64,000 nucleotides of DNA from Amycolatopsis sp. DSM 110486. GTDB lineage: Bacteria; Actinomycetota; Actinomycetes; Mycobacteriales; Pseudonocardiaceae. Positions 27,940 to 36,753 of this stretch are shown piece by piece. The DNA lies in contig NZ_CP080519.1 of the NCBI RefSeq assembly GCF_019468465.1, forward strand, positions 10,037,001 through 10,101,000, given 5' to 3'. The position numbers and the translations under genes are program-made. How positions within the stretch are numbered: the stretch's first letter is position 1; each line of letters begins with the position of its first letter. The notes beneath the pieces were generated by a model. It saw only the letters and a program-made list of their open reading frames with translations. It did no database searches and was not told where the DNA came from.

Positions 27940-27983
27940 CACGGTCGAGCTGACGACCTCACGACACGAGCAGGCAGGCGGCC

Positions 27984-29006
27984 ATGGAACACGGACTCCC
28001 CGATGACTTCACCGTCCACACCGCAGTGGCCATGGCGATCCGCGCGCCCTCGGTCCACAACTCCCAGCCGTGGCGCTGGGCCGTCGGCTACCGCACGCTC
28101 CACCTCTACGCCGACCCGTCCCGGCAACTGCCCGAGACCGACCCGGATGGGCGTGATCTCCTCATCGGTTGCGGCGCAGCGTTGCACCACGCGCGCATCG
28201 CTTTCGCAGCACTCGGCTGGCACACCGACGTGCACCGCCTGCCCGACCCCTCGCAGCCCGACCACCTCGCCGCGATCGAGTTCCACCGGCGCGAACCCAC
28301 AGCCGACGAAGTCGCACTCGCCGCGGCCATCCCGCGCCGCCGGACCGACCGCCGCCACCGCAGCTCGTGGGAGGTCCCCCGTGGTTACCTCGAATCGATC
28401 GCCGAAGCGGTGGCCGACGAGGGCGTGGTTCTGCGCCTGGCCGAAGCCGCGGAGCGGTACTACCTCGCCACCGCCATCGAGGAAGCATCCCGGCGGCACC
28501 GCGACGACCCCGCCTACCGCGTCGAACTGGCTGCCTGGAGCGGCCGCCGCGCAGCCCCGGACGGCGTCCCCTCGCGGAACGCACCGGCTGTGGACGCGAG
28601 CCCCGGAACACTCCCGGCCCGGCCGTTCTCCGACCCCGAGTTGCCTGAGGCGTCCGGCGCAACCAGCGACGAGGACGAGACCGTGCTGCTGGTGCTGAGC
28701 ACCGCGTCCGACGACCGGATGTCGCGGCTGCGGGCCGGCGAAGCCACCAGCGCGGCGCTGCTGACGGCGACCCGCTTCGGCCTCGCCACCTGCCCGTTGA
28801 CCGAACCCCTCGAGCTGCCGGACGTCCGGCGCACGGTGGAAGCGAAGGTCGCGTCGGGCACCTTCCCACAGATGGTCCTGCGCATCGGCTGGGCCCCCGC
28901 CAACGCGGACCCACTGCCGGCGACACCGCGTCGCGACCTCGAAGAGGTGCTGGCGGCACTCGACACTGCCGACCTGCGGGACGAAACCAAGGACCAGTGG
29001 CACTGA
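27984..29006 (+). CDS. Acg-family nitroreductase
   Basis: A 340-residue putative flavoprotein. The hallmark RAPSVHNSQPWRW lies near residues 20-32 and IGCGAALHHARIAF near 53-66. RRRTDRRH and the C-terminal PQMVLRIGW complete the pattern. It belongs with Acg (Rv2032), Rv3127 and Rv3131 of the DosR regulon, which are proposed to store or sequester FMN rather than act as classical nitroreductases. It follows the Rv2004c-like gene by 44 bases, so it is likely in one transcript driven by the upstream DosR-like boxes. Confidence 0.93.
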   Translation: MEHGLPDDFTVHTAVAMAIRAPSVHNSQPWRWAVGYRTLHLYADPSRQLPETDPDGRDLLIGCGAALHHARIAFAALGWHTDVHRLPDPSQPDHLAAIEFHRREPTADEVALAAAIPRRRTDRRHRSSWEVPRGYLESIAEAVADEGVVLRLAEAAERYYLATAIEEASRRHRDDPAYRVELAAWSGRRAAPDGVPSRNAPAVDASPGTLPARPFSDPELPEASGATSDEDETVLLVLSTASDDRMSRLRAGEATSAALLTATRFGLATCPLTEPLELPDVRRTVEAKVASGTFPQMVLRIGWAPANADPLPATPRRDLEEVLAALDTADLRDETKDQWH

Positions 29007-29025
29007 CCGGAACAAGGTGAACACC

Positions 29026-29259
29026 ATGCCCTACTGGCACTATGGGACAGCCGGAGGCTGGGTCGGCCCCTTGGTCGCGGTCCTCGTGCTCCTCGCCGTG
29101 CTGACCGCCGCCGGGGTTGTCACAGCCGTCCTGCTCCGGAGGACGCCGAAGCCGACATCGGACAGCGACCGCGCCCTGGGCATCCTGCGCGAGCGTTTCG
29201 CCCGCGGGGAGATCGACCAGGACGAATACGAACGCCGGCGCGAGACGCTCGGGCGCTGA
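29026..29259 (+). CDS. SHOCT-domain small membrane protein
   Basis: A 77-residue protein with one N-terminal membrane helix (about 10-38) and a C-terminal SHOCT motif, ILRERFARGEIDQDEYERR. Such proteins are thought to oligomerise or to bring partners to the membrane. The ATG at 29026 is preferred over the GTG at 29017 because AAGGTG lies at suitable spacing. It lies 19 bases after the nitroreductase. Confidence 0.85.
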   Translation: MPYWHYGTAGGWVGPLVAVLVLLAVLTAAGVVTAVLLRRTPKPTSDSDRALGILRERFARGEIDQDEYERRRETLGR

Positions 29260-29569
29260 CCCGGGAACGAGGACGGGCACCAAGCGCCGCACGATCGCTG
29301 CGGCCGTCCACCCGTTCGTGCTCGGCACCTGCGGACCCGTCGCCACCCCATCGTTCCGGGTCCGCCTTCCGCACGAGCCCGGTGCCACAACGGGTCCACC
29401 AGCCACCGCTTCAGGTGACAAGGATTCGAGCAGACCGACGAGGAGGTGCCGGTCGAGGTCGACCGCGCCCGGGACGAAGGTCCTCGCAGGCACCCGCCAA
29501 CGTCCCTCGTCCGGCTGCCCGTCGGCGGCGCACGGTAAACGGACACGCCATCGCAGTGAAGGAGTCCCC
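29260..29569. other. Intergenic region before GAPDH
   Basis: This stretch of about 310 bases holds only frames without motif or ribosome site until the GAAGGAG site of the GAPDH gene. I see no clear DosR-like box in it. It presumably holds the GAPDH promoter. Confidence 0.4.
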
Positions 29570-30586
29570 ATGACCGTGCGAGTCGGCATCAACGGGTTCG
29601 GCCGGATCGGGCGCGACGTTGTGCGTCGCCTCCTCGAACAGCCGGACAGCGCGGTAGAGGTGGTGGCGGTCAACGACATCACCACCGCGGACACCCTCGC
29701 GCACCTGCTCGCCCACGATTCCACCTATGGTCCGCTGCACGCTCCGGTGCAGGTGATCGATTCGGCGATCGAAGCAGGCGACCAGGTACTGCAAGTGACC
29801 TCCGAACCCGAACCGGCGAACCTGCCGTGGAGAGAGTTCGGCGTGGACGTCGTCCTCGAAGCAACCGGCCGTTTCCGCACCCGCGAAGCGGCCGCCGGAC
29901 ACCTCACCGCGGGCGCTCGGAAGGTGATCGTCTCCGCGCCGGGCAAGGGCGTCGACGCGACAATCGTGCTCGGCGTCAACGAAGGCACCTACGAGCCGAA
30001 CGCGCACCACGTGATCTCCAACGCCTCGTGCACGACCAATTGCCTCGCGCCCATGATCCGGGTGCTGCACGAAGCATTCGGTGTCCGGCGCGGGTTCTTG
30101 ACGACGATCCACAGCTACACCGGCGACCAGGCGCTGCTCGACCGCCCGCACAAGGACCTGCGGCGGGCGCGATCGGCCGCCGTCAACCTGATCCCGACGA
30201 GCACCGGTGCCGCCCGGGCGATCGGCGACGTCATCCCCGCGCTCGCCGGGCGCCTCGACGGTGTGGCCATCCGCGTACCCGTCGAGGACGGGTCCCTGAC
30301 CGACCTCACCGTCGAGCTCGACCAGGACGTCACGCCCGACGCGGTCAACCACGCTTACAGGCAGGCCGCGGAGGGGCATCTCAAGGGCATCGTCCGCTAC
30401 ACCGAAGCACCGCTGGTCTCCCGCGACATCATCGGCGACGCGGCCTCGTGCGTCTTCGACGCGAGCCTCACCAAGACCGACGGCCACACCGCGAAGGTGT
30501 TCGGCTGGTACGACAACGAATGGGGCTACGCGTGCCGGACCGTGGAACTCGTCGAGCTGGTGGGCCGTGAACTCGCCCGGCGCTGA
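29570..30586 (+). CDS. gap: Glyceraldehyde-3-phosphate dehydrogenase
   Basis: A 338-residue glycolytic enzyme oxidising glyceraldehyde-3-phosphate with NAD and phosphate. The Rossmann motif GINGFGRIGRDVVRR (6-20) and VNDITT (34-39) point to NAD. The catalytic cysteine is Cys154 in SNASCTTNC and the partner histidine is His181 in TTIHSYTGDQ. The C-terminal WYDNEWGYACR is intact. The ATG at 29570 follows GAAGGAG. The next gene overlaps its 3' end by 20 bases. This is probably a second, condition-specific GAPDH separate from a housekeeping gap operon, since pgk and tpi are not adjacent. Confidence 0.95.
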   Translation: MTVRVGINGFGRIGRDVVRRLLEQPDSAVEVVAVNDITTADTLAHLLAHDSTYGPLHAPVQVIDSAIEAGDQVLQVTSEPEPANLPWREFGVDVVLEATGRFRTREAAAGHLTAGARKVIVSAPGKGVDATIVLGVNEGTYEPNAHHVISNASCTTNCLAPMIRVLHEAFGVRRGFLTTIHSYTGDQALLDRPHKDLRRARSAAVNLIPTSTGAARAIGDVIPALAGRLDGVAIRVPVEDGSLTDLTVELDQDVTPDAVNHAYRQAAEGHLKGIVRYTEAPLVSRDIIGDAASCVFDASLTKTDGHTAKVFGWYDNEWGYACRTVELVELVGRELARR

Positions 30587-30851
30587 CCGCGCCACCCGCC
30601 GCAGGTGGGCCGACCTGTCCCCCGCCGAGCGGCGGGTCGTGGCCGGCGCCGCCGCGGTCCAGGTGTCTCTGGCCGCGACGGCCTGGTGGGACCTCACTCA
30701 CCGGCCGGCGGAGCAGGTCCGCGGCCCTAAAGCCGTGTGGGCGGCGGTGATCGCCGTCAACTTCGCCGGGCCGCTCGCGTACTTCCGGTGGGGCCGGTTG
30801 CGGCCCGGCTGCCAAGGGCCCGTGGAGCGAGGACCTTCGGCTCCTGAGTGA
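30567..30851 (+). CDS. Small PLDc_N-type membrane protein
   Basis: A 94-residue protein starting with GTG inside the end of the GAPDH gene. It has two likely membrane helices (about 25-43 and 57-72) and a segment AWWDLTHRPAEQVRGPKAVWA. This resembles the PLD-nuclease N-terminal domain family, a common small actinobacterial membrane protein. The overlap suggests coupled translation with GAPDH. Confidence 0.75.
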   Translation: MNSPGADRATRRRWADLSPAERRVVAGAAAVQVSLAATAWWDLTHRPAEQVRGPKAVWAAVIAVNFAGPLAYFRWGRLRPGCQGPVERGPSAPE

Positions 30852-30899
30852 TCCACCGCCGCGTCCCGGCACTCGGGGCCGACCACGAACGGAGGGATC

Positions 30900-31502
30900 A
30901 TGTCTTTCAATCCCGAGCACGAAAAGCTTCCCGACACACAGGTTCCCGCACGGCGCGAGCTTGAGCGGCCCGCGCCGCGCCACGCGCGCCGGGCCGTCGG
31001 CGGCCGCGCTCTCGCCTTGCTGCGGATCGCCATGGGACTGGTGTTCCTGTGGGCATTCGCCGACAACCTGCTCGGCCTGGGCTACGCCACGACCGCCGCG
31101 GACGCCTGGACCCGCGGAGGCTCGCCCACTCAGGACTTCTTGAGCAACGTCGAACTGGGGCCGCTCGCCTCGACGTTCCACGCCTGGGCCGGCACTTGGT
31201 GGGCCGACTGGCTGTTCATGGCCGGACTGCTCGGCATCGGCCTCGCCCTCGTGACCGGTGTGGCCCTGCGGATCACTGCGATCTCCGGCACGGTCATGCT
31301 GCTGCTCATGTGGGCCAGCGAATGGCCACCCGCACGGTTCACCAGCGCCGGCGAGGCGACACACTCGACCCACCCGCTCATCGATTACCACGTCATCTAC
31401 GCGCTCGTCCTCGTCGTGCTCGCCGCCACACTCGCCGGCGACACCTGGGGCTTGGCCCGCCGCTGGGCCGCGTTCACCGGCGGCCGGGCATGGCTGCGCT
31501 GA
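30900..31502 (+). CDS. DoxX/DoxD-like membrane protein
   Basis: A 200-residue protein with about four membrane helices after a basic N-terminus: ALALLRIAMGLVFLWAFADNLLGLG, the region around WWADWLFMAGLLGIGLALVTG, ISGTVMLLLMWASEWPP and DYHVIYALVLVVLAATLAG. This is the pattern of DoxX/DoxD family subunits, some of which take part in quinone-linked redox at the membrane. ACGGAGGGATC precedes the ATG. It lies between GAPDH and a zinc dehydrogenase in one direction, suggesting a redox-related operon. Confidence 0.82.
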   Translation: MSFNPEHEKLPDTQVPARRELERPAPRHARRAVGGRALALLRIAMGLVFLWAFADNLLGLGYATTAADAWTRGGSPTQDFLSNVELGPLASTFHAWAGTWWADWLFMAGLLGIGLALVTGVALRITAISGTVMLLLMWASEWPPARFTSAGEATHSTHPLIDYHVIYALVLVVLAATLAGDTWGLARRWAAFTGGRAWLR

Positions 31503-31533
31503 ACGTCCACAAGCGACCGAGCAGGAGGAAATC

Positions 31534-32571
31534 GTGAAAGCACTCGTCTACGACGGTCCGGGCCGCCGATCCTGGACCGACCACCCCGATCCGGAGATCA
31601 CCGACCCCACCGACGCCGTGGTGCGGATCGACGCGGTCACGATCTGCGGCACCGACCTGCACATCCTCAACGGCGACGTGCCGGAGGTGGAGCGCGGGCG
31701 CATCCTCGGCCACGAGGCCGTGGGCACCGTCCTGCGCACCGGTGGCTCCGTCAGCACGGTGCGGCCCGGCGACCGCGTGCTCGTTTCGTGCATCAGCGCC
31801 TGCGGCCGCTGCGAATACTGCCGGCGCGGCACCTACGGCCAGTGCCTCGGCGGGGGCGGCTGGATCCTCGGGCACCTCGTCGACGGCCTCCAGGCGGAAC
31901 TCGCGCGAATCCCGTTCGCCGACACGTCCACCTACCGGCTACCGCCGTCGGTCAGCGACGAGTCCGCGCTGATGCTCGCTGACATCCTGCCCACGTCCTA
32001 CGAGGTGGGTGTCCGCAATGGGCAGATGAGCCCCGGCGACGTCGTGGTCATCGTCGGAGCCGGGCCCATCGGGCTGGCCGCCATCACCACTGCGCGGCTC
32101 TACAGCCCTTCCGCGACCGTCGTGGTAGACAAGGAACCCACCCGGCTCGGCGCCGCGAAGGATTTCGGCGCCGACCTGGCGGTGGGGCCCGAGGAGGCCG
32201 CCGAGGCGGTGCAGGAGGCGAGCCGCGGGCGCGGCGCCGACGTGGTCGTCGAAGCGGTCGGTGTCCCGGAGGCGTTCGAACTGTGCACCGAACTCGTCCG
32301 TCCGGGCGGGCACGTGGCGAACATCGGCGTGCACGGCAAACCCGCCACGCTCCACCTCGAACAGCTGTGGATTCGCGACGTCACCATCACCACCGGGCTC
32401 GTCGACACCTGGAGCACCCCGATGCTGCTGCGCATGCTGGCCGCCGGCAGGCTGGACACCAGCCGGTTCGTCACCCACCGGTTCGGCCTGCCGGAGATGG
32501 ACGAAGCCTACGACGTGTTCGCGCACCCTCAAGACAGCGAGGCGTTGAAGGTGGCGCTGTTCCGCCAGTGA
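31534..32571 (+). CDS. Zinc-dependent alcohol dehydrogenase
   Basis: A 345-residue medium-chain dehydrogenase. The catalytic zinc site includes ICGTDLHILNG and GHEAVG; the structural zinc site has four cysteines in CISACGRCEYCRRGTYGQC. The coenzyme-binding motif is VVIVGAGPIGLAA. It should interconvert an alcohol and aldehyde or ketone with NAD(P). The GTG at 31534 follows GCAGGAGGAAATC. It is the last gene of the rightward GAPDH group. A strong stem-loop follows the stop. Confidence 0.93.
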   Translation: MKALVYDGPGRRSWTDHPDPEITDPTDAVVRIDAVTICGTDLHILNGDVPEVERGRILGHEAVGTVLRTGGSVSTVRPGDRVLVSCISACGRCEYCRRGTYGQCLGGGGWILGHLVDGLQAELARIPFADTSTYRLPPSVSDESALMLADILPTSYEVGVRNGQMSPGDVVVIVGAGPIGLAAITTARLYSPSATVVVDKEPTRLGAAKDFGADLAVGPEEAAEAVQEASRGRGADVVVEAVGVPEAFELCTELVRPGGHVANIGVHGKPATLHLEQLWIRDVTITTGLVDTWSTPMLLRMLAAGRLDTSRFVTHRFGLPEMDEAYDVFAHPQDSEALKVALFRQ

Positions 32572-32583
32572 CCCGTGCTGCAG

Positions 32584-32626
32584 AGCGAATCGGCCACCAT
32601 CCGGAAAGGACGGTGGCCGATTCGCT
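32584..32626. terminator. Perfect 15-bp stem-loop, bidirectional terminator
   Basis: AGCGAATCGGCCACC (32584-32598) pairs perfectly with GGTGGCCGATTCGCT (32612-32626) around a 13-base loop. It lies between the converging dehydrogenase (stop 32571) and CBS-BON gene (stop 32636). There is no U-run. Confidence 0.75.
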
Positions 32627-32635
32627 GTCACACAG

Positions 32636-33337
32636 TCAGGGCCGGTGCAGCGACCGCCGGCCGAACCGACCACCGGAGGCCGGCTCTTCCGGGCGGATGC
32701 CGCGGTCGTCGAAGTGGGCCTTCAGCTGCGCGCGCACCTCGACGACCCCGTCGACGCGGCGGACCAGCGATTCGATGAGCCCGATCATGCCGTAGCGCTC
32801 GACCGTGCCGCGGATCGAGACGATCCCGTCGTGCACCGCGATGCTCAGAGACCGCGGGTCGACGCACATCTCCTTCGTGAGCACTTCGTCGCGAACCTCG
32901 TCACGGATATCCTTGTCCGGCCGAAGGAAGACCCGCACCAGATCGGCTCGTGACACGATCCCGACGAGCGCACCGCCGGCGTCCACCACCGGGATCCGGT
33001 GAACACCGCAGGATTCCATCAGTCGGGCCGCCCGTACCACGTCTTCGTCCGGACCGATCGTGATGGCCGGGCTGGTCATCAGGTCGGCGGCGAACACCCC
33101 TTCGGCCTTGCGCCGGGCTCGCCGTGCCCGCGGGCCGAAGCCCCGGTGCTCGACTTCGCGCTCGAGCAGGTCACCGCGGGAGACGACACCAGCCACGTGA
33201 CCGCGCTCGTCCACGACGGGAGCACCTCCGACTCCACGTTCCTCGAGCAGCGCTGTCACCGCTTTGAAGGGCGTGCCGAGCGGAACGCTCACCACGTCCG
33301 TCGTCATCACAGCGCCCACTTCGTGCTGTCCGGTCAT
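32636..33337 (-). CDS. CBS-CBS-BON domain protein
   Basis: A 233-residue protein. Two CBS motifs occupy about 8-65 (VGAVMTTDVVSVPLGTPF, then APVVDERGHVAGVVS) and 85-140 (DLMTSPAITIGPDEDV, then IPVVDAGGALVGIVS). A BON domain follows (about 145-205), with VHDGIVSIRGTVER and LVRRVDGVVEV. The CBS pair probably binds adenine nucleotides; BON domains are thought to bind membranes or other hydrophobic ligands. It lies 10 bases downstream of a USP gene and ends the ppsA-USP-CBS run. A partial homologue enters the window end at 63818. Confidence 0.9.
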   Translation of the reverse strand: MTGQHEVGAVMTTDVVSVPLGTPFKAVTALLEERGVGGAPVVDERGHVAGVVSRGDLLEREVEHRGFGPRARRARRKAEGVFAADLMTSPAITIGPDEDVVRAARLMESCGVHRIPVVDAGGALVGIVSRADLVRVFLRPDKDIRDEVRDEVLTKEMCVDPRSLSIAVHDGIVSIRGTVERYGMIGLIESLVRRVDGVVEVRAQLKAHFDDRGIRPEEPASGGRFGRRSLHRP

Positions 33338-33347
33338 CGTCCGCTCC

Positions 33348-33854
33348 TCACAACAGCGGGCCGGGCTGGTACGTCCCGACCGCGTCCGCCTCCGGTACCA
33401 GGCCGCGCTCCTCCGCCGTGCGGACCGGCACGACTACGACTGGACAGCGCGACTCCTTCAGGCAATACGCGGAAACGGAGCCGACGAGCAGCCGCAGCAA
33501 CCGGCCGTGGCCGTGGCTGCCGACGACGAGCATCGCGGCGTTCTGCGACGTCCGCACGAGGGCCGGACCGGGTGCGCCGTCGACGGTTTCGGCGCGCACG
33601 GGCACGGGCTCGACTCCGGCGAGCGCGTCGGCAACGGCCTGCTCCAGCTGCCCGCGGTATCGAGCTTCGATGTCCTGCGGTGACTGCGTCGCCGCGGACT
33701 CCAGGTCGGAGGTCGGGTCAAAGGTCCAGGCTCTCAGCGCGACGACCCGGCGGCCGCTGGTGTGTGCTTCGGACAGCGCCCAGCGCAGAGCGGCCGCACT
33801 GCCCGCAGAGCCGTCGACGCCGACGACGATGTCACTCTGGTCCACTGTGGTCAC
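33348..33854 (-). CDS. Universal stress protein, single domain
   Basis: A 168-residue USP with IVVGVDGSAGSAAALRWAL at the start and VVGSHGHGRLLRLLVGSVS (ATP-binding motif) followed by CPVVVVPV. The GTG at 33854 is preferred over the ATG at 33869, because the GAAGGAG ribosome site overlaps that ATG and lies 7 bases from the GTG. It is 36 bases downstream of ppsA on the same strand. Confidence 0.9.
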   Translation of the reverse strand: MTTVDQSDIVVGVDGSAGSAAALRWALSEAHTSGRRVVALRAWTFDPTSDLESAATQSPQDIEARYRGQLEQAVADALAGVEPVPVRAETVDGAPGPALVRTSQNAAMLVVGSHGHGRLLRLLVGSVSAYCLKESRCPVVVVPVRTAEERGLVPEADAVGTYQPGPLL

Positions 33855-33890
33855 GGTGTTCTCCTTCACTGACTCAAGATTCCGGACTGG

Positions 33891-36134
33891 TCACCGTGCG
33901 GCGTCCAGCAGGACGCGACGCTCGGCGGCGGCGATCGCGTGCCGGGCGACATCGATTGCGTCGGGGTTCACCGAGATCGACGTGATGCCGGCCCGTACCA
34001 GGTGCTCGGTGAAAGCCGGGTTGGTCGAGGGCGCCTGCCCGCACAGAGACGAGGTGATGCCACACGTGTTCGCGGTGCGGACGATGTCCGCGATCGCACC
34101 CAGCACCGCGGGATCGCCTTCGTCGAACAGCTCCGCGCACTCCGCCGAATCGCGGTCCACGCCCAGTACCAGCTGGGTCAGGTCGTTGCTGCCGATCGAC
34201 ACACCGTCGATGCCGAGACCGACGTATTCGGGCAGCCAGTGAACCACCGAGGGAACCTCGGCCATGATCCACCGCAGGAGCCCGCGCTGCCGGCCCAGGG
34301 GGCTGGCGTCCACCAGTTCTAGGCACGCCTCCAGCTCCCACTTCGTGCGCACGAACGGGATCATCAGGTGCAGGTTCGGTGTGCGCTCCCGCACCCGTGC
34401 GAGCGTCTGCAGCTCGAGCGCGAACAGGTCGGGCTCGCGAACGTAGCGGTAGCAGCCGCGGTAGCCGATCATCGGGTTGCGCTCTTCGGTCTCGAACGCC
34501 TCCCCGCCGGCCAGGCCCCGGAACTCGTTCGTGCGCAGGTCGGTGGTGCGATAGACCACCGGGCGCGGGGCGAACGCCGTCGTGATCGCGGCAAGGGAAT
34601 CCGCCATCGCGGTCACGAAGGACTCCTGCTCGCCCCGGGCGAGCAGGTCACGAGGATGACGGCCCCCGAGGGCCTCGGTGAGGAGGAACTCCGCCCGGAG
34701 CAGCCCGACTCCGTCCACGGCCTGCGCCGCGACTTCCGCGGCGTGCTCGGGCATCGCGAGGTTCACGTAGAGCCGGGTCCCGATCGTCTCGGGAGCTGCG
34801 GGAGCTGCCGTCGGCGTCGCGTGTGCCGGCTCGTGCACCACCGCACCGGCCCGCACCTCGCCCTGGCTCCCGTCGACCGTCACCAGCGTCCGGTCCGCCA
34901 GCACCCGGGTCGCATCGCCGGTCCCGACCACGCACGGCACACCCAGCTCCCGAGCGACCACGGCCGCGTGGCACGTCATCCCGCCACCGTCGGTCACCAG
35001 GGCAGCCGCGCGGCGGATCGCCGGTACCCAGTCCGGATTCGTCATCGGCGCGACCAGCACCTCGCCATCCCGCAATTGCACGGCTTCCGCCGGATCACGC
35101 AGTACACGGACCGCCCCGCTCGACTCACCGGGTGAGGCAGCCAGTCCCGTGACCAACGCGCCCGGCTCGGGTTCGCGGTCGGGCGGCAGCGCGGTGATCG
35201 GCCGCGACTGCACGAGCCACGTCCGGTGGTCCTCGATCGCGAATTCCACGTCCTGCGGCACGCCGTAGTGGTCCTCGACCCGCGAAGCCAGGCGGGCGAG
35301 CTCGAGCACGGTTGCATCGTCGAGCACCCGGCGACCGCCGGCCTGCGCGCTCAGGGGGATCGTTACGTCGCCGCCGCCGACCTCCGGGATGATCTTGAGC
35401 GACTGTGTGCCGATGCGAGCGCTGAGCACCCGCAGGTCCTGCTTGGCGACCACGTAGGTGTCGGGCTCGACGGCCCCGCTGACGATCGCCTCGCCCTGGC
35501 CGAAGACGGCCTCGATCACGACCTGGTCCCGCTCCGCGGTCCGCGGATCCGCTGTGAAGATCACGCCCGCGCGGTCGGCCGGGATCATCTGTTGCACGAC
35601 CACCGCGATCGCGGGTTCAGCCGCGTATCCGCGGCTCGCGCGGTAACTCACGACCCGCGGTGAGAACAGCGACGCCCAGCAGTCGACGACGCGCTGGGCC
35701 AGGGTGCTCTCGTCGACCACGTTGGTGAAGCTGGCGTTCATCCCGGCGAACGACGCCTCGGCGCCGTCCTCGCCGGTCGCTGAGGACCGCACGGCGACGG
35801 TGACGGAGTCACCTAGTTCCCGGTAGGCGGTGGATACTGCTTCGGCCAGCTCCGTGGTCAGACCTGCCGAGCGAACCAAGACTCGCAGCCGTTCGCAGGT
35901 TTCGGCCAGCGCCGCGGCATCGTCGACGTTGGTCAGCGCCTTGGCGTGCACGTCCGCGATTTCGGCCCGGACGCCGGCCGTCTCCAGCGCCGCTCGGTAG
36001 CCGTCGCGGGTGATCACGAAGCCCGGCGGCACCGGGAAGCCGGCCGCGATCAGTTCACCGAGGTTCGCACCCTTGCCGCCGGCAACCTCGGCGTCGGTGA
36101 GCCGGAGGTCGGCCAGGTTCCGTACGTGGGTCAT
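33891..36134 (-). CDS. ppsA: Phosphoenolpyruvate synthase
   Basis: A 747-residue enzyme converting pyruvate and ATP to PEP, AMP and phosphate. The N-terminal ATP-grasp domain has GGKGANLGELI and VAVRSSATGEDGAEASFAGMNAS. The central swivelling domain has the phosphohistidine in GGGMTCHAAVVARELG. The C-terminal PEP-binding barrel includes GSNDLTQLVLGVDRD and the cysteine in SSLCGQAPSTNP. The length fits the family. The ATG at 36134 follows GGGAGGACTCTC. A DosR-like box lies about 77 bases upstream. It could redirect pyruvate to gluconeogenesis during low-oxygen growth. Its truncated copy is at 2982-3575. Confidence 0.95.
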   Translation of the reverse strand: MTHVRNLADLRLTDAEVAGGKGANLGELIAAGFPVPPGFVITRDGYRAALETAGVRAEIADVHAKALTNVDDAAALAETCERLRVLVRSAGLTTELAEAVSTAYRELGDSVTVAVRSSATGEDGAEASFAGMNASFTNVVDESTLAQRVVDCWASLFSPRVVSYRASRGYAAEPAIAVVVQQMIPADRAGVIFTADPRTAERDQVVIEAVFGQGEAIVSGAVEPDTYVVAKQDLRVLSARIGTQSLKIIPEVGGGDVTIPLSAQAGGRRVLDDATVLELARLASRVEDHYGVPQDVEFAIEDHRTWLVQSRPITALPPDREPEPGALVTGLAASPGESSGAVRVLRDPAEAVQLRDGEVLVAPMTNPDWVPAIRRAAALVTDGGGMTCHAAVVARELGVPCVVGTGDATRVLADRTLVTVDGSQGEVRAGAVVHEPAHATPTAAPAAPETIGTRLYVNLAMPEHAAEVAAQAVDGVGLLRAEFLLTEALGGRHPRDLLARGEQESFVTAMADSLAAITTAFAPRPVVYRTTDLRTNEFRGLAGGEAFETEERNPMIGYRGCYRYVREPDLFALELQTLARVRERTPNLHLMIPFVRTKWELEACLELVDASPLGRQRGLLRWIMAEVPSVVHWLPEYVGLGIDGVSIGSNDLTQLVLGVDRDSAECAELFDEGDPAVLGAIADIVRTANTCGITSSLCGQAPSTNPAFTEHLVRAGITSISVNPDAIDVARHAIAAAERRVLLDAAR

Positions 36135-36210
36135 GAGAGTCCTCCCGGACCGCGGGCGAGACAGCCGCCCTGACATTCCCCATGCTCGCCTCAACGCGGG
36201 CTGCGATACC

Positions 36211-36227
36211 GGAGCACAAAGTCACCC
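36211..36227. promoter_or_regulatory. DosR-like box upstream of ppsA
   Basis: GGAGCACAAAGTCACCC closely matches the element at 4639-4654 and lies 77 bases upstream of the ppsA start. It overlaps the 3' end of the ATPase relic. Confidence 0.5.
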
Positions 36228-36440
36228 GGCGTGGGGCAGACGTCCCAGTCGACGGTGCGTCGCCCTGCGGAAGATTTCATCGGCGCCCCACACGAGCACC
36301 GGCATCGGGAGCAGCATCGCGCACACCCACGCCGGACGCGGCGCCAAGTCGAACACGCTTTGGAGCCCCGGGGTGTAGATCAGCAAGCAGCGATCAGCAC
36401 CTCGAACACGATGTCGCCGAGCAGCAGACGGATGCCGCAG
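36222..36440 (-). pseudogene. 3' relic of a CtpF-like ATPase gene
   Basis: The minus strand reads RLLLGDIVFEVLI, then after a one-base shift LIYTPGLQSVFDLAPRPAWV, then LLPMPVLVWGADEIFRRAT to the stop at 36222. This matches the last ~70 residues of the ATPase encoded at 5687-8389 ([21 protein letters not shown] and [16 protein letters not shown]). Everything upstream in the gene is gone. Confidence 0.8.
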
Positions 36441-36560
36441 GCGCCGCACTCCTCGACTGCGCTTCGCGGCGGACTCGGCCGGCGCGACGCTCAGCTCCGT
36501 GATCCAGGCCACGTCGAGGTCGGTCATCCCCATGCCGCTTCGATTCTCGGACTCCGGTGT

Positions 36561-36692
36561 TCACCGTCGGTCGCGTTCGTCGAGGCGGGTGTGCAGCGCC
36601 AGCACGGCATCCGCATCCGCCGGACGCAGCGTCCGGACGAGACCGACCTCGCCGTCGGCGAGCAGCACCCTGACGGGTAAGTCTGTGGTCAT
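36561..36692 (-). pseudogene. 5' relic of the GNAT-acyl-CoA synthetase gene
   Basis: From the ATG at 36692 the frame gives TTDLPVRVLLADGEVGLVRT and continues to DERDR, then stops after 43 residues. It matches the first 43 residues of the fusion enzyme at 10633-13278. The remaining ~840 residues are missing. Together with the ATPase relic it marks a large deletion. Confidence 0.8.
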
Positions 36693-36753
36693 GGCTCCCC
36701 TCGTGCACAGCGGTGGTGGGCGCGGCCGCGACCACGCCCACCACACGCGGCCC

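Noticed and set aside
36441..36560. N-terminal part of the 103-codon frame that contains the ATPase relic
   Set aside because: The text before the ATPase match has no similarity and no good start; only the relic is supported.
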